Shown piece by piece: positions 1 through 6,111 of a stretch of 7,202 nt of DNA (its first letter is position 1; each line of letters begins with the position of its first letter). The notes under the pieces were generated by a model that worked only from the letters and a program-made list of their open reading frames with translations, was not told the DNA's origin and did no database searches. Position numbers and translations under genes: made by a program. The DNA comes from an uncultured Eubacteriales bacterium (GTDB taxonomy: Bacteria > Bacillota > Clostridia > Lachnospirales > Bianqueaceae). The stretch lies in assembly GCA_900322165.1 (NCBI GenBank), contig ONYR01000003.1:1-7202 (forward strand), read 5' to 3'.

Positions 1-1
1 G

Positions 2-1588
2 CTTGGTCACTATTTCCGCGGTCTCTCGGGACAGGACATGGCTGGGGTTGATGATATCGGCGGGCAGGTCTTCCCGCAGGGGGAAGACATCAGCTACAAC
101 AACGGCACGTTCATGCACCGCGACGGTGAGTTTTATCATTACCTTCTCGGCAAGCTGGCAGATTCGGCGGCTGCGATCGAACCCCGCAAGCAGGGCAATA
201 CGATGTGCGAGATCTTCGGCAACTACGGTTGGGAAGAGGGCGTGCGCCTTGAGAAATATCTGGCGGATCATTTCCTGGTGCGAGGGATCAATCACTTTGT
301 CCCTCACGCCTTTAGTGGAAAGGAATATCCGGATCCGGACTGTCCGCCGCACTTCTACGCGCACGGAAACAATCCGCAGTACCGTCACTTCGGCTGCCTG
401 ATGGCGTACATGAACCGTGTCTGCGAACTGCTGAGCGGCGGGCGCCACATCGCGCCAGCCTCGGTATTGTACACGGCGGAGGGAGACTGGACCGGTAAGT
501 ATATGACCGTGGACAAGGTCGCTCATCGCCTCGTGGATGCGCAAATGGATTACGACGTGATTCCGTCGGATGTGTTTGCTGATCGCGTAGCCTATCATAC
601 CCTGATCGAGAATGGGACGCTGAAAGTCAACACGCAGGCCTACCGTGCGTTCATCATTCCTTCGATGCAGTTCATCCCGGGCGAGGTAGCTCAGGCGGTG
701 GTTGAAATGCAGAAGGCAGGCGTGGCGGTCTATATGATCGATGCGCTGCCGGAAGGTATTTGCCGCGGCGAGGCAGAGGTTCCGGAGATGGAAGTAGCGG
801 CGCTGGATGATCTGGTTGAGACGCTTGAGGCGAAGCAGATTCGCGACGTTCGGATCGAGCCCGCCAACAACCGCATTCGTTACCGTCACTATGTTCATGA
901 AGACGGGACGGAGGTTTTCTTCCTGGTGAATGAGGGAACGGAAGTCTATAACGGAGAGATCGTGCTTCCTGAAATCACGGGGAAAACGGTCTATGCCTAC
1001 GATCCGTGGAACAATACCATCCTCGGTGCGGAAAAAAGCGAGAATCATGTCTTCCTTCGCATTGAGCCGCTTCACAGTATTACGCTCGTAGCCGATCCGA
1101 CAGCAGTCCCGGAGGAGCTGCCTGCGGCGAAGGATGGACTTTGCGACGAAGCGACGGAGATCACGCTTGAAGGCCCATGGCTGCGCAGCATCTGCCGCAG
1201 CATCGATTACCCGGCCTTCACTGATGAAAAAGAGATCGAGCTTCCGGACAACCTCGCGGAGGAAGCGCCGAAGTTCAGCGGATATGTCCGCTACCGCAAC
1301 ACGTTTGAGGCGGCGAAGGGCGAGCGGATCTGCCTTGAGATCACCGATGCCCACGAAGGCGTGGAAGTGTTTGTGAACGGCGAGAGTCTCGGAATTCAGA
1401 TCGTTCCGCCGTTTCGATATGATTTGAGCGGGGCACTGAAAGATGGGCTGAACGAGCTCACGATCGAGGTCGCGACAACGCTGGATCGGGAAAACAGTGG
1501 GAAACCCGATCACTTCGGACGTGTCAAGGAGGCCACAGCGCTTTCGGGAATTACCGGAAGGGCTGTATTGAAAAAGGTCATCGACTGA
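2..1588 (+). CDS. Glycoside-hydrolase-like protein, C-terminal part (5' end outside window)
   Basis: The frame is open from base 2, with 12 sense codons before the first Met at 38, so this is the last 528 residues of a longer protein, not a gene starting at 38. The first part (to about Met-relative residue 135) looks like the second half of a (beta/alpha)8 hydrolase barrel. It includes CEIFGNYGW, whose Glu (bases 209-211) is a candidate catalytic acid, and the aromatic/His-rich stretch INHFVPHAF. Next comes an alpha/beta domain (about 140-240; SVLYTAEGDW, then AFIIPSMQF) resembling the GATase-like domain of GH42 enzymes. A short beta domain follows, and a terminal galactose-binding-like beta-sandwich (about 370-515) of the kind found in GH2 and rhamnosidase-type enzymes. 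The substrate is probably a plant or host glycan side chain. I cannot assign a GH family; GH2-, GH42- and GH106-like relatives are all possible. No signal peptide can be judged because the N-terminus is missing. Transcription ends at the hairpin at 1614. Confidence 0.72.
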   Translation, partial: LGHYFRGLSGQDMAGVDDIGGQVFPQGEDISYNNGTFMHRDGEFYHYLLGKLADSAAAIEPRKQGNTMCEIFGNYGWEEGVRLEKYLADHFLVRGINHFVPHAFSGKEYPDPDCPPHFYAHGNNPQYRHFGCLMAYMNRVCELLSGGRHIAPASVLYTAEGDWTGKYMTVDKVAHRLVDAQMDYDVIPSDVFADRVAYHTLIENGTLKVNTQAYRAFIIPSMQFIPGEVAQAVVEMQKAGVAVYMIDALPEGICRGEAEVPEMEVAALDDLVETLEAKQIRDVRIEPANNRIRYRHYVHEDGTEVFFLVNEGTEVYNGEIVLPEITGKTVYAYDPWNNTILGAEKSENHVFLRIEPLHSITLVADPTAVPEELPAAKDGLCDEATEITLEGPWLRSICRSIDYPAFTDEKEIELPDNLAEEAPKFSGYVRYRNTFEAAKGERICLEITDAHEGVEVFVNGESLGIQIVPPFRYDLSGALKDGLNELTIEVATTLDRENSGKPDHFGRVKEATALSGITGRAVLKKVID

Positions 1589-1613
1589 CCGCTTTGTAAG
1601 ACGAGTTATCTCT

Positions 1614-1664
1614 AAGTGGATGGAAAATCGCGAGAAATCACGGTTTTCCATCCACTTTTCTTTT
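1614..1664 (+). terminator. Rho-independent terminator after the glycoside hydrolase gene
   Basis: Bases 1614-1627 pair perfectly with 1644-1657 (14 bp). The stem can be extended inward by three more pairs, one a G-T wobble, leaving a 10-base loop (1631-1640). TTTTCTTTT (1656-1664) follows directly. It begins 25 bases after the hydrolase stop codon, and its T-tract touches the -35 box of the next promoter. Confidence 0.88.
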
Positions 1665-1691
1665 GGCAGGAAGCGGTTTATGCATTATAAT
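1663..1691 (+). promoter_or_regulatory. Sigma-A-type promoter of the homoserine dehydrogenase gene
   Basis: A -35 box TTGGCA (1663-1668, 5/6 to consensus) is separated by 17 bases from a perfect -10 box TATAAT (1686-1691). Transcription should start near 1698, giving a leader of about 35 bases. This makes hom an independent unit after the upstream terminator. Confidence 0.82.
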
Positions 1692-1702
1692 AAAGAGGTG
1701 CC

Positions 1703-1726
1703 CCCTGCGAGGCAGGGAAGAGGAGG
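1703..1726 (+). promoter_or_regulatory. Leader hairpin and ribosome binding site of hom
   Basis: CCCTGC (1703-1708) pairs with GCAGGG (1712-1717) around a 3-base loop GAG. AGGAGG (1721-1726) follows 3 bases later and sits 6 bases before the GTG start at 1733. The Shine-Dalgarno fixes the start codon. The hairpin sits near the expected 5' end of the mRNA and could affect stability or initiation, but it is short and no known riboswitch or T-box is visible. Confidence 0.5.
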
Positions 1727-1732
1727 GATATC

Positions 1733-3010
1733 GTGAAAACAGTCGGAATCGGAGTGCTCGGCCTTGGAACCATCGGAGGCGAGCTGGTTCGCATTATTCA
1801 GGAAAACGCCGAGCGTGTTCGGAAATTATATGATCTGGATCTGCAGGTAAAAAAGATCTATGTACGGAATCTACATAAAAAGCGTTCGATCGACACGGAA
1901 GGACTGACGCTGACGGATCAGGCGGAGGAGGTCGTGAATGACCCGTCCGTTCAGATCCTGTGCGAGTGCATGGGCGGATCCGGTGAGGAAGAAACCTATC
2001 ATCTGCTGAAGGAAGCGATCGGGCGCGGCCTTCACGTGGTGATGTCAAGCAAAAAGGTGCTGGCGCACCACGGCATGGAGCTGCTGAAGCTGGCGATCGA
2101 GTCCAAGAGCGTGCTCTGCTACGATGCGACCGTCGGCGGCGGAATCCCGATCGAGAAGGTTGTCGAGAACAGCTTCTACTGCCATGAGATCTCGAAGATC
2201 TACGGTATTCTGAACGGAACCTCGAACTTCATCTGCACCAGGATGTCGAAGGATCATCAGACCTTCCGCGCCGCGCTGAAGGAAGCGCAGACCAGAGGCT
2301 ATGCGGAGAACGACCCGACGGACGACGTTGACAGCTTCGACGCGCTCTACAAAGCGGAAGTCCTCGCGTTGTTCTGCCTTGAAAAGCACTTCAATCTCGA
2401 GGATGTGACTCCGCGCTCGATCCGCGCGATCCGTCCGGTCGATTTCGAAGTGCTCGGCGACGAAGGCTTCACGATCAAGCCGATCGTTTCGATGCGCAAC
2501 CAGCAGGACACGCTGAAATACATCATCGGACCGGCCGTCGTCAGTCTGGAAGAAAACATCCTCAGTAAGATCGATGCCAACAATAATATTATCGGTGTCA
2601 TCGGTGCGCGCAGCGGTGAACTTTCCTTCACAGGCCAGGGCGCAGGCGCAGCGCCGACCGCGAGCGTCATGTTCGACGATGTCATCAACACCTCGCTCAA
2701 GCGCAACAACGCCGTGCAGTACACCGGCATCCGTCCGTTCACCAAGGTGGAGGAGGACAACACCGCACTCTACATCCACCTGAAAGTCAACGACCGCCCC
2801 GGTGAGATCGCAGAGATCTCGCGCATCCTCTCCGAGCGGAACATCAACATCGACAAGTTCCTGACCAAAGGCAAGGCGAACGAACTCTACGACGCGTTCC
2901 TGTTCATCTCGAACGAAAACAACATCGACCGTGACGAGCTTGTCAAAACGATGAAAAAGCACGACGTGAAGATCGTATCAGTCATCCCGATCATTTACGG
3001 GAAGAACTAA
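1733..3010 (+). CDS. hom: Homoserine dehydrogenase with C-terminal ACT domain
   Basis: This cytoplasmic enzyme of the aspartate pathway reduces L-aspartate semialdehyde to L-homoserine with NAD(P)H, the branch to threonine and methionine. The 425 residues match the usual length of the monofunctional ACT-containing form. The N-terminal Rossmann motif GLGTIG is at residues 10-15. Lys108 (SSKKVLA) aligns with the catalytic lysine of the yeast enzyme (K117). NGTSNF is at 161-166. GYAENDP carries Glu192, Asp203 and Lys207 at the spacing of yeast E208, D219 and K223. Residues about 346-420 form an ACT domain (VNDRPGEIAEI), the usual site for feedback inhibition by threonine. Ser201 replaces the glycine usual in the D-x-G-x-D part of the signature. 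GTG is chosen as start because AGGAGG lies 6 bases before it. No thrB, thrC or asd is adjacent, and the gene has its own promoter and a probable terminator. Confidence 0.96.
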   Translation: MKTVGIGVLGLGTIGGELVRIIQENAERVRKLYDLDLQVKKIYVRNLHKKRSIDTEGLTLTDQAEEVVNDPSVQILCECMGGSGEEETYHLLKEAIGRGLHVVMSSKKVLAHHGMELLKLAIESKSVLCYDATVGGGIPIEKVVENSFYCHEISKIYGILNGTSNFICTRMSKDHQTFRAALKEAQTRGYAENDPTDDVDSFDALYKAEVLALFCLEKHFNLEDVTPRSIRAIRPVDFEVLGDEGFTIKPIVSMRNQQDTLKYIIGPAVVSLEENILSKIDANNNIIGVIGARSGELSFTGQGAGAAPTASVMFDDVINTSLKRNNAVQYTGIRPFTKVEEDNTALYIHLKVNDRPGEIAEISRILSERNINIDKFLTKGKANELYDAFLFISNENNIDRDELVKTMKKHDVKIVSVIPIIYGKN

Positions 3011-3027
3011 AACAACATCGTCAATAA

Positions 3028-3073
3028 CAGACCCTCAATGAGATTGAATGCCATTACTGGGGGTCTGCATTTT
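3028..3073 (+). terminator. Probable terminator after hom
   Basis: CAGACCC (3028-3034) pairs with GGGTCTG (3061-3067). The enclosed sequence can form an inner 5-bp hairpin (TCAAT 3035-3039 with ATTGA 3043-3047). A short T-run (3070-3073) follows after two bases. It starts 17 bases after the hom stop. The T-tract is weak and the loop long, so efficiency is uncertain. It overlaps the end of the opposing HEPN remnant, so the element may serve both strands. Confidence 0.45.
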
Positions 3074-3176
3074 GCTCAAACTGTACGATGGAAACGTCTT
3101 TCATGTTTTGGATAATAAACGCAAGATCCTTACGCATGCGTTCGAGATAATACAAATCATCTTTTAGGTTATCCAT
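3054..3176 (-). pseudogene. Truncated HEPN (HepT-like, DUF86-type) toxin remnant
   Basis: This short ORF of 40 codons plus stop reads MDNLKDDLYYLERMRKDLAF and continues with an IIQNMKD...QFEQN segment. That is the pattern of the N-terminal helices of HEPN-domain toxins paired with MNT antitoxins (x-DDxYYLxx-x-DIxFI...F). Its ATG (3176-3174) lies inside the last codons of the upstream nucleotidyltransferase gene (8-base overlap), the usual arrangement of such pairs. Family members are generally 100-140 residues long and carry an RNase motif RX4HXY in the C-terminal half. That half is absent here. In the frame shifted at the C-run at 3059-3063, bases 3057-3034 read VMAFNLIE, which resembles the next HEPN segment, so a frameshift plus a deletion against the hom end is likely. 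The family call rests on a short piece and is inference. Confidence 0.6.
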
Positions 3177-3642
3177 AGATTTTTACTCCATCCTTTAAGA
3201 TTTCATCAAGCAGTTCGATGTTGTTGAGGAGTTGTTTGGTGTCCAGCAAATCGACTCGCTTATGTAACTGTTCACGTAGTCGCTCGGCAAGATCATAAAA
3301 CTGTAGACCGGTTATAGGGGTGGAGATCAGGAGGTCAACATCACTGCTCTCAGTTGCCTGACCTTTAGCATAGGATCCAAATAAAAAGCAGTACTTAACA
3401 GGATAGCTTTGAAAAATGTTTTCGGAAATGGCACGGATATCCTCGAGTGATAAAATACCGTGTTCCTCATCAAGTTTGGTTAAGCGATCCAGTTCGGATA
3501 TAAGGAAACGATATTTTGGGGTGCCGACTTTCGATTCATCATTTTCAAACGAGATATAAGAGCGCAGAGAAACACCAATCATGTTGGCTGCTTCTTTTTG
3601 TGTGAGTTTTTTCTGTAAGCGAAGAGATTTTAAATCCGTCAT
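3169..3642 (-). CDS. HTH-MNT fusion: XRE-type DNA-binding domain plus minimal nucleotidyltransferase (antitoxin-like)
   Basis: The protein has 157 residues. Residues about 3-57 form an XRE/Cro-type helix-turn-helix (LTQKEAANMIGVSLRSYISF). Residues about 65-157 form a minimal nucleotidyltransferase with a complete GSx10DxD motif (Gly89-Ser90, Asp101, Asp103) and a third acidic residue in RVDLLD (Asp131). In studied HEPN-MNT modules the MNT protein neutralises the HEPN RNase by adding AMP to a tyrosine of the toxin; the fused HTH would add autoregulation. The ATG at 3642 is chosen because GGAGGT (3656-3651) lies 8 bases upstream. An in-frame TTG at 3660 would place the start before this site. 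The gene overlaps a truncated HEPN toxin remnant by 8 bases, so it may be an orphan antitoxin. It is AT-richer than its neighbours (hand count of bases 3541-3600: 23/60 GC), which suggests acquisition by transfer. No membrane segment or signal peptide is seen. Confidence 0.88.
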   Translation of the reverse strand: MTDLKSLRLQKKLTQKEAANMIGVSLRSYISFENDESKVGTPKYRFLISELDRLTKLDEEHGILSLEDIRAISENIFQSYPVKYCFLFGSYAKGQATESSDVDLLISTPITGLQFYDLAERLREQLHKRVDLLDTKQLLNNIELLDEILKDGVKIYG

Positions 3643-3665
3643 TTTTGCGCACCTCCACAATAGAA

Positions 3666-3694
3666 ATTATGCACAAGATGCATCTAAATGTCAA
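3666..3694 (-). promoter_or_regulatory. Sigma-A-type promoter of the HTH-MNT gene
   Basis: Read on the minus strand, TTGACA (3694-3689) is a perfect -35 box and CATAAT (3671-3666) a 5/6 -10 box, with a 17-base spacer. The start would be near 3659, so the leader is only about 17 bases and holds little but GGAGGT (3656-3651). Confidence 0.83.
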
Positions 3695-3717
3695 GACATA
3701 GATGCAAATTGTGCATA
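3668..3717 (-). promoter_or_regulatory. Long inverted-repeat operator covering the HTH-MNT promoter
   Basis: Arms 3668-3692 and 3695-3717 are inverted copies around the dinucleotide AA. TATGCACAA, TGCATCTA and TGTC are all conserved, with a 2-base mismatch and a 2-base length difference. TGCA occurs four times, at 3670, 3679, 3703 and 3712, that is as two 9-base-spaced pairs placed symmetrically. The centre falls in the -35 box and one arm covers the -10 box. The adjacent gene encodes an HTH protein, so autorepression by two dimers is the natural reading, by inference. Confidence 0.75.
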
Positions 3718-3804
3718 CAGATTGTGGTAAAAAAGTGCAAACGGCCGGCGGACCAATCATCTGCAGAGCGTTTTTCTCGAGCGACGAACATAGAAGACAT
3801 CCTC

Positions 3805-3853
3805 CTTAAAAAATAGCTGAAAACAAATTCACTGAATTTGTTTTCAGCTATTT
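3805..3853 (-). terminator. Strong terminator of the beta-xylosidase gene
   Basis: Bases 3811-3830 and 3834-3853 form a perfect 20-bp stem with a 3-base loop. On the minus strand the stem runs straight into a T-run (about 3813-3808). It lies about 50 bases after the xylosidase stop at 3902. The plus side has no good T-run, so the direction is minus. It insulates the HTH-MNT unit from xylosidase transcription. Confidence 0.9.
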
Positions 3854-3901
3854 ATGTATCGTCATGTCATGCTCTTGTCAAGCAGAAATCATGATGCGCA
3901 T

Positions 3902-5935
3902 TCAACGATCTGAGCTGGCAGTTTTCCAGATTTCCTTGTCGGAGCGATTCGCAAACGGTCCGGGCAGTACGTTTGTATCTCTCTTCTCGCCGGCCAGGTC
4001 GGTGTCAAAGGTGATCGGAGAACCGTCCGGATTTTCGAAGCACTCTTCGGGCATGATCGCCTGGCCGAGGGTTTCGGTCGTGATCATGGAGCAGTGGGTG
4101 GTGCCGAGCTTCTCGTAGAGGTTCGTCTCAAACGTCCATGTCCCGTTCGACTCGGTGAGCTTCCACTCGATCGGAGCGGTAAGCTTGATGGCGTCCGCCT
4201 CGCCCTTGCGCGGTTTCGCGCCGTTCGCGTAGACGTTGCCGCCGGTCTCGACCGGGAGATAGCTGTAGTAACGGTCGCTTGCGGGTGAGCCCATGCCGCA
4301 GTAGCCTTCAAACTGCTTCAGCCACTCGGCCTTCGTGGGGTAAGCGTCGTACGGCTGCAGGCCGGCCGTGATGTTCATGTCCTCCCACTCGTTTTGCATA
4401 AGCTTTCCGCCGAGCGAGGCCATCTTCAGCATCTGCGGGACTTTCTGCTGTACGAAAACGTTGTTGTAGAAGCGCATATCGCCGTGGAGGACCGTCATGA
4501 AGCCTTCGATCTCCGTGCGGTGCGGGACATGGTAGGGCGTGTAGCGCGGCGAGGGCAGTGTTTTGGCTCCGTTGTTGACGCCGCGGCCGACGCATGCGAT
4601 TGAACCGGCCAGGAAATTGTGGACAACCGCCACGCCCTGCGTCGAAAGCTTCAGTGCGCGGTAGGAGAGCAGGAGGTTGTTGTCGATCAGCGTCGGACCG
4701 TGCGAGATCTCGACAAAGATGTCCTCGCCGGTTGCCATCATTGCTTGCGGGTTCATTAAATAGTCGAATGGCAGGCAGTTGTCGTGGAACAGGTTCTGCG
4801 TCACGCGGGTTCCCTGCGCCTGCCAGTCAAGCCACAGTCCGCGGGTGCAGTGATGGAAATGGTTGCGGCGAATGATCGTGTCGATCGCAGCGTGAAGCTT
4901 GATGCCGCCGATCTCCGCGCCGGCCAGATTCTGCTTGTTGTTGATATGGTGAATATGGTTATCCTCAATCAGGGAGAAGACGCAGCCAAGGTGACCGACA
5001 ATGCCGGTCTGACCGCAGTCGTGGATGTCACAGCGGCGCACGGTGTGATGGCCGATGTTCTCCTTTGTCCAGCCTTCACGCTGCGCACGGCAGATGACCT
5101 CGCGCTCGGTCTGAGTGCCGTCCTTGAATTTTTTCTTCAGCCACTTGTTGTCGTTCTCCGGCTGATAGTACTTGCCAAGCGAGATACCGCTGCACTTGGA
5201 CTCGAAGATCTCACAGCCTTCGATGACCCAGCCCTTCGACCAGTGCGGCCCGACCATGCCTTCCTGATAGGCGGTTGGCGGAGCCCACTGAGTCGCGGCC
5301 TGGCACACGGTGAAACCGGAAAGCGTGATGTAATTGACGCCCTCCGCTTCTGGATAGAAACAGTTTTTACGAACGGAAAACTCGACGTTTTCCTTGTTCG
5401 GGGTAAACTCGTGGAAGTTCGCATAGAAAACGGTCTCGTCGCCTTCCTGCTCCGCGTACCAGACGTACTTGGAGAAATCGGGATCCCAGGATGCCTGAGA
5501 CGGCTTGGGATTGAAGACGGCCTCCTTCTCGGTTACCTCGTAGAGCGACTTGCCGTTCAGATAAACGTCTCCAAGGTGCGCGATAAAGGTCGCGATGAAC
5601 CAGTCGCCGGAGACCAGCGTGGTGTAGGGATTGCGGTCCGGGAAAATATCATTTTTTACACGCGCCGTCCATACGCTGCCCTGCACATTTTTCCAATCAC
5701 CGAGCTTTTCGGCGCCCGTGATAACAGCCTTGCGAGGCTCGATCGAGCGGTAAACGATCGGGTTTTCCTCGGTTCCGGCGTGAACGGGGCTCACGGCTTC
5801 GCGGTAGATACCGGGATAAACAAGCACTTCATCGCCGGGCTTGGCGATATTCGCAGCGTCCTGGATATGGACAAACGGATTTTCCTTGCTTCCGTCACCG
5901 CCTGCGGCGGCGTTGATGTTGACGTAATACTGCAT
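3902..5935 (-). CDS. GH120-family beta-xylosidase (right-handed parallel beta-helix)
   Basis: This 677-residue protein matches, as I remember it, Thermoanaerobacterium saccharolyticum XylC, the founding GH120 enzyme, nearly throughout. Shared segments include HLGDVYLNG (120-128), KYVWYAE (156-162), NCFYPE (191-196), QWAPPTA (216-222) and GPHWSKGW (229-236). The likely nucleophile is Asp370 (GLWLDWQAQGT), the acid/base Glu409 (DIFVEISHGP), and a further active-site acid Glu341 (EIGGIKLHAAID). These correspond to XylC D382, E405 and E353. The N-terminus (GKPGD-type beta-helix start, about 20-75) and many H/N-rich turns fit a parallel beta-helix. No signal peptide is visible, so it probably acts in the cytoplasm on imported xylo-oligosaccharides, releasing xylose. 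AGGAGG (5946-5941) lies 5 bases before the ATG. About 16 extra residues lie between nucleophile and acid/base compared with XylC. It is divergent from the oxidoreductase gene. Automatic annotation might call it only a beta-helix or pectate-lyase-like protein. Confidence 0.9.
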   Translation of the reverse strand: MQYYVNINAAAGGDGSKENPFVHIQDAANIAKPGDEVLVYPGIYREAVSPVHAGTEENPIVYRSIEPRKAVITGAEKLGDWKNVQGSVWTARVKNDIFPDRNPYTTLVSGDWFIATFIAHLGDVYLNGKSLYEVTEKEAVFNPKPSQASWDPDFSKYVWYAEQEGDETVFYANFHEFTPNKENVEFSVRKNCFYPEAEGVNYITLSGFTVCQAATQWAPPTAYQEGMVGPHWSKGWVIEGCEIFESKCSGISLGKYYQPENDNKWLKKKFKDGTQTEREVICRAQREGWTKENIGHHTVRRCDIHDCGQTGIVGHLGCVFSLIEDNHIHHINNKQNLAGAEIGGIKLHAAIDTIIRRNHFHHCTRGLWLDWQAQGTRVTQNLFHDNCLPFDYLMNPQAMMATGEDIFVEISHGPTLIDNNLLLSYRALKLSTQGVAVVHNFLAGSIACVGRGVNNGAKTLPSPRYTPYHVPHRTEIEGFMTVLHGDMRFYNNVFVQQKVPQMLKMASLGGKLMQNEWEDMNITAGLQPYDAYPTKAEWLKQFEGYCGMGSPASDRYYSYLPVETGGNVYANGAKPRKGEADAIKLTAPIEWKLTESNGTWTFETNLYEKLGTTHCSMITTETLGQAIMPEECFENPDGSPITFDTDLAGEKRDTNVLPGPFANRSDKEIWKTASSDR

Positions 5936-5971
5936 GAGTTCCTCCTGACTATATATAAAAGCCTAACATGG

Positions 5972-6000
5972 ATTATACCATTTCCTTCCGCACTAAAAAA
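5972..6000 (-). promoter_or_regulatory. Extended -10 promoter of the beta-xylosidase gene
   Basis: On the minus strand a perfect TATAAT (5977-5972) is preceded by TGG (5980-5978), an extended -10 (TGn). The -35 position at 17 bases is only a T-run (6000-5995), so the promoter relies on the extended -10 or on an activator. The mRNA leader would be about 30 bases. Confidence 0.68.
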
Positions 6001-6006
6001 GGAAAT
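5980..6006. promoter_or_regulatory. Inverted repeat in the divergent promoter region (candidate operator)
   Basis: ATTTCCTT (5980-5987) and AAGGAAAT (5999-6006) are perfect 8-base inverted copies with 11 bases between them. The repeat spans the -35 region of the xylosidase promoter and sits upstream of the oxidoreductase promoter, where a shared regulator could act on both. The binding protein is unknown. A clear cre (catabolite control) site was not found by eye. Confidence 0.35.
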
Positions 6007-6020
6007 CATTGCTTGGGCGG

Positions 6021-6049
6021 TGTCTTTTATTGTTTTCATGCTATATAAT
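6021..6049 (+). promoter_or_regulatory. Probable promoter of the oxidoreductase gene
   Basis: TATAAT (6044-6049) is a perfect -10 box. The -35 position at 17 bases (TGTCTT, 6021-6026) is poor, so the promoter may be weak or activator-dependent. The start near 6056 gives a leader of about 80 bases. Confidence 0.55.
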
Positions 6050-6082
6050 AAAATCAGAGTCAGCCCGAGATCGAGATGTTTC

Positions 6083-6111
6083 GAAAGGGGCTTTCAGGAT
6101 CGCCTGGAAAG
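6083..6111 (+). other. Two mutually exclusive small hairpins in the oxidoreductase leader
   Basis: GAAAG (6083-6087) can pair with CTTTC (6091-6095), or the same CTTTC can join a larger hairpin, 6091-6098 with 6103-6111 (8 bp, one bulged G, loop ATCG). The larger fold ends about 12 bases before AGGAGG. This may be chance. No known riboswitch class is recognised. Confidence 0.25.

Noticed and set aside
1692..1732. T-box or threonine/methionine riboswitch-type leader for hom
   Set aside because: The leader is only about 35 bases and holds one 6-bp hairpin, too small for any known class.
2045..2962. Minus-strand open frame of 305 codons opposite hom
   Set aside because: The hom product is complete with catalytic residues in place. 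The antisense translation is rich in Asp/Val/Arg repeats typical of codon shadowing and lacks a ribosome binding site.
3643..3660. TTG start at 3660 for the HTH-MNT protein
   Set aside because: The Shine-Dalgarno GGAGGT would lie inside the coding sequence. The ATG at 3642 has it at 8 bases, and the promoter start falls near 3659.
3545..3760. Minus-strand 71-codon frame over the antitoxin promoter and gene start
   Set aside because: It overlaps the HTH coding region out of frame, spans the promoter and operator, and has no good ribosome binding site.
3902..5935. Pectate lyase or GH141 assignment for the beta-helix protein
   Set aside because: Beta-helix repeats alone would allow it, but the conserved blocks and the catalytic Asp/Glu positions match GH120 XylC far more specifically.
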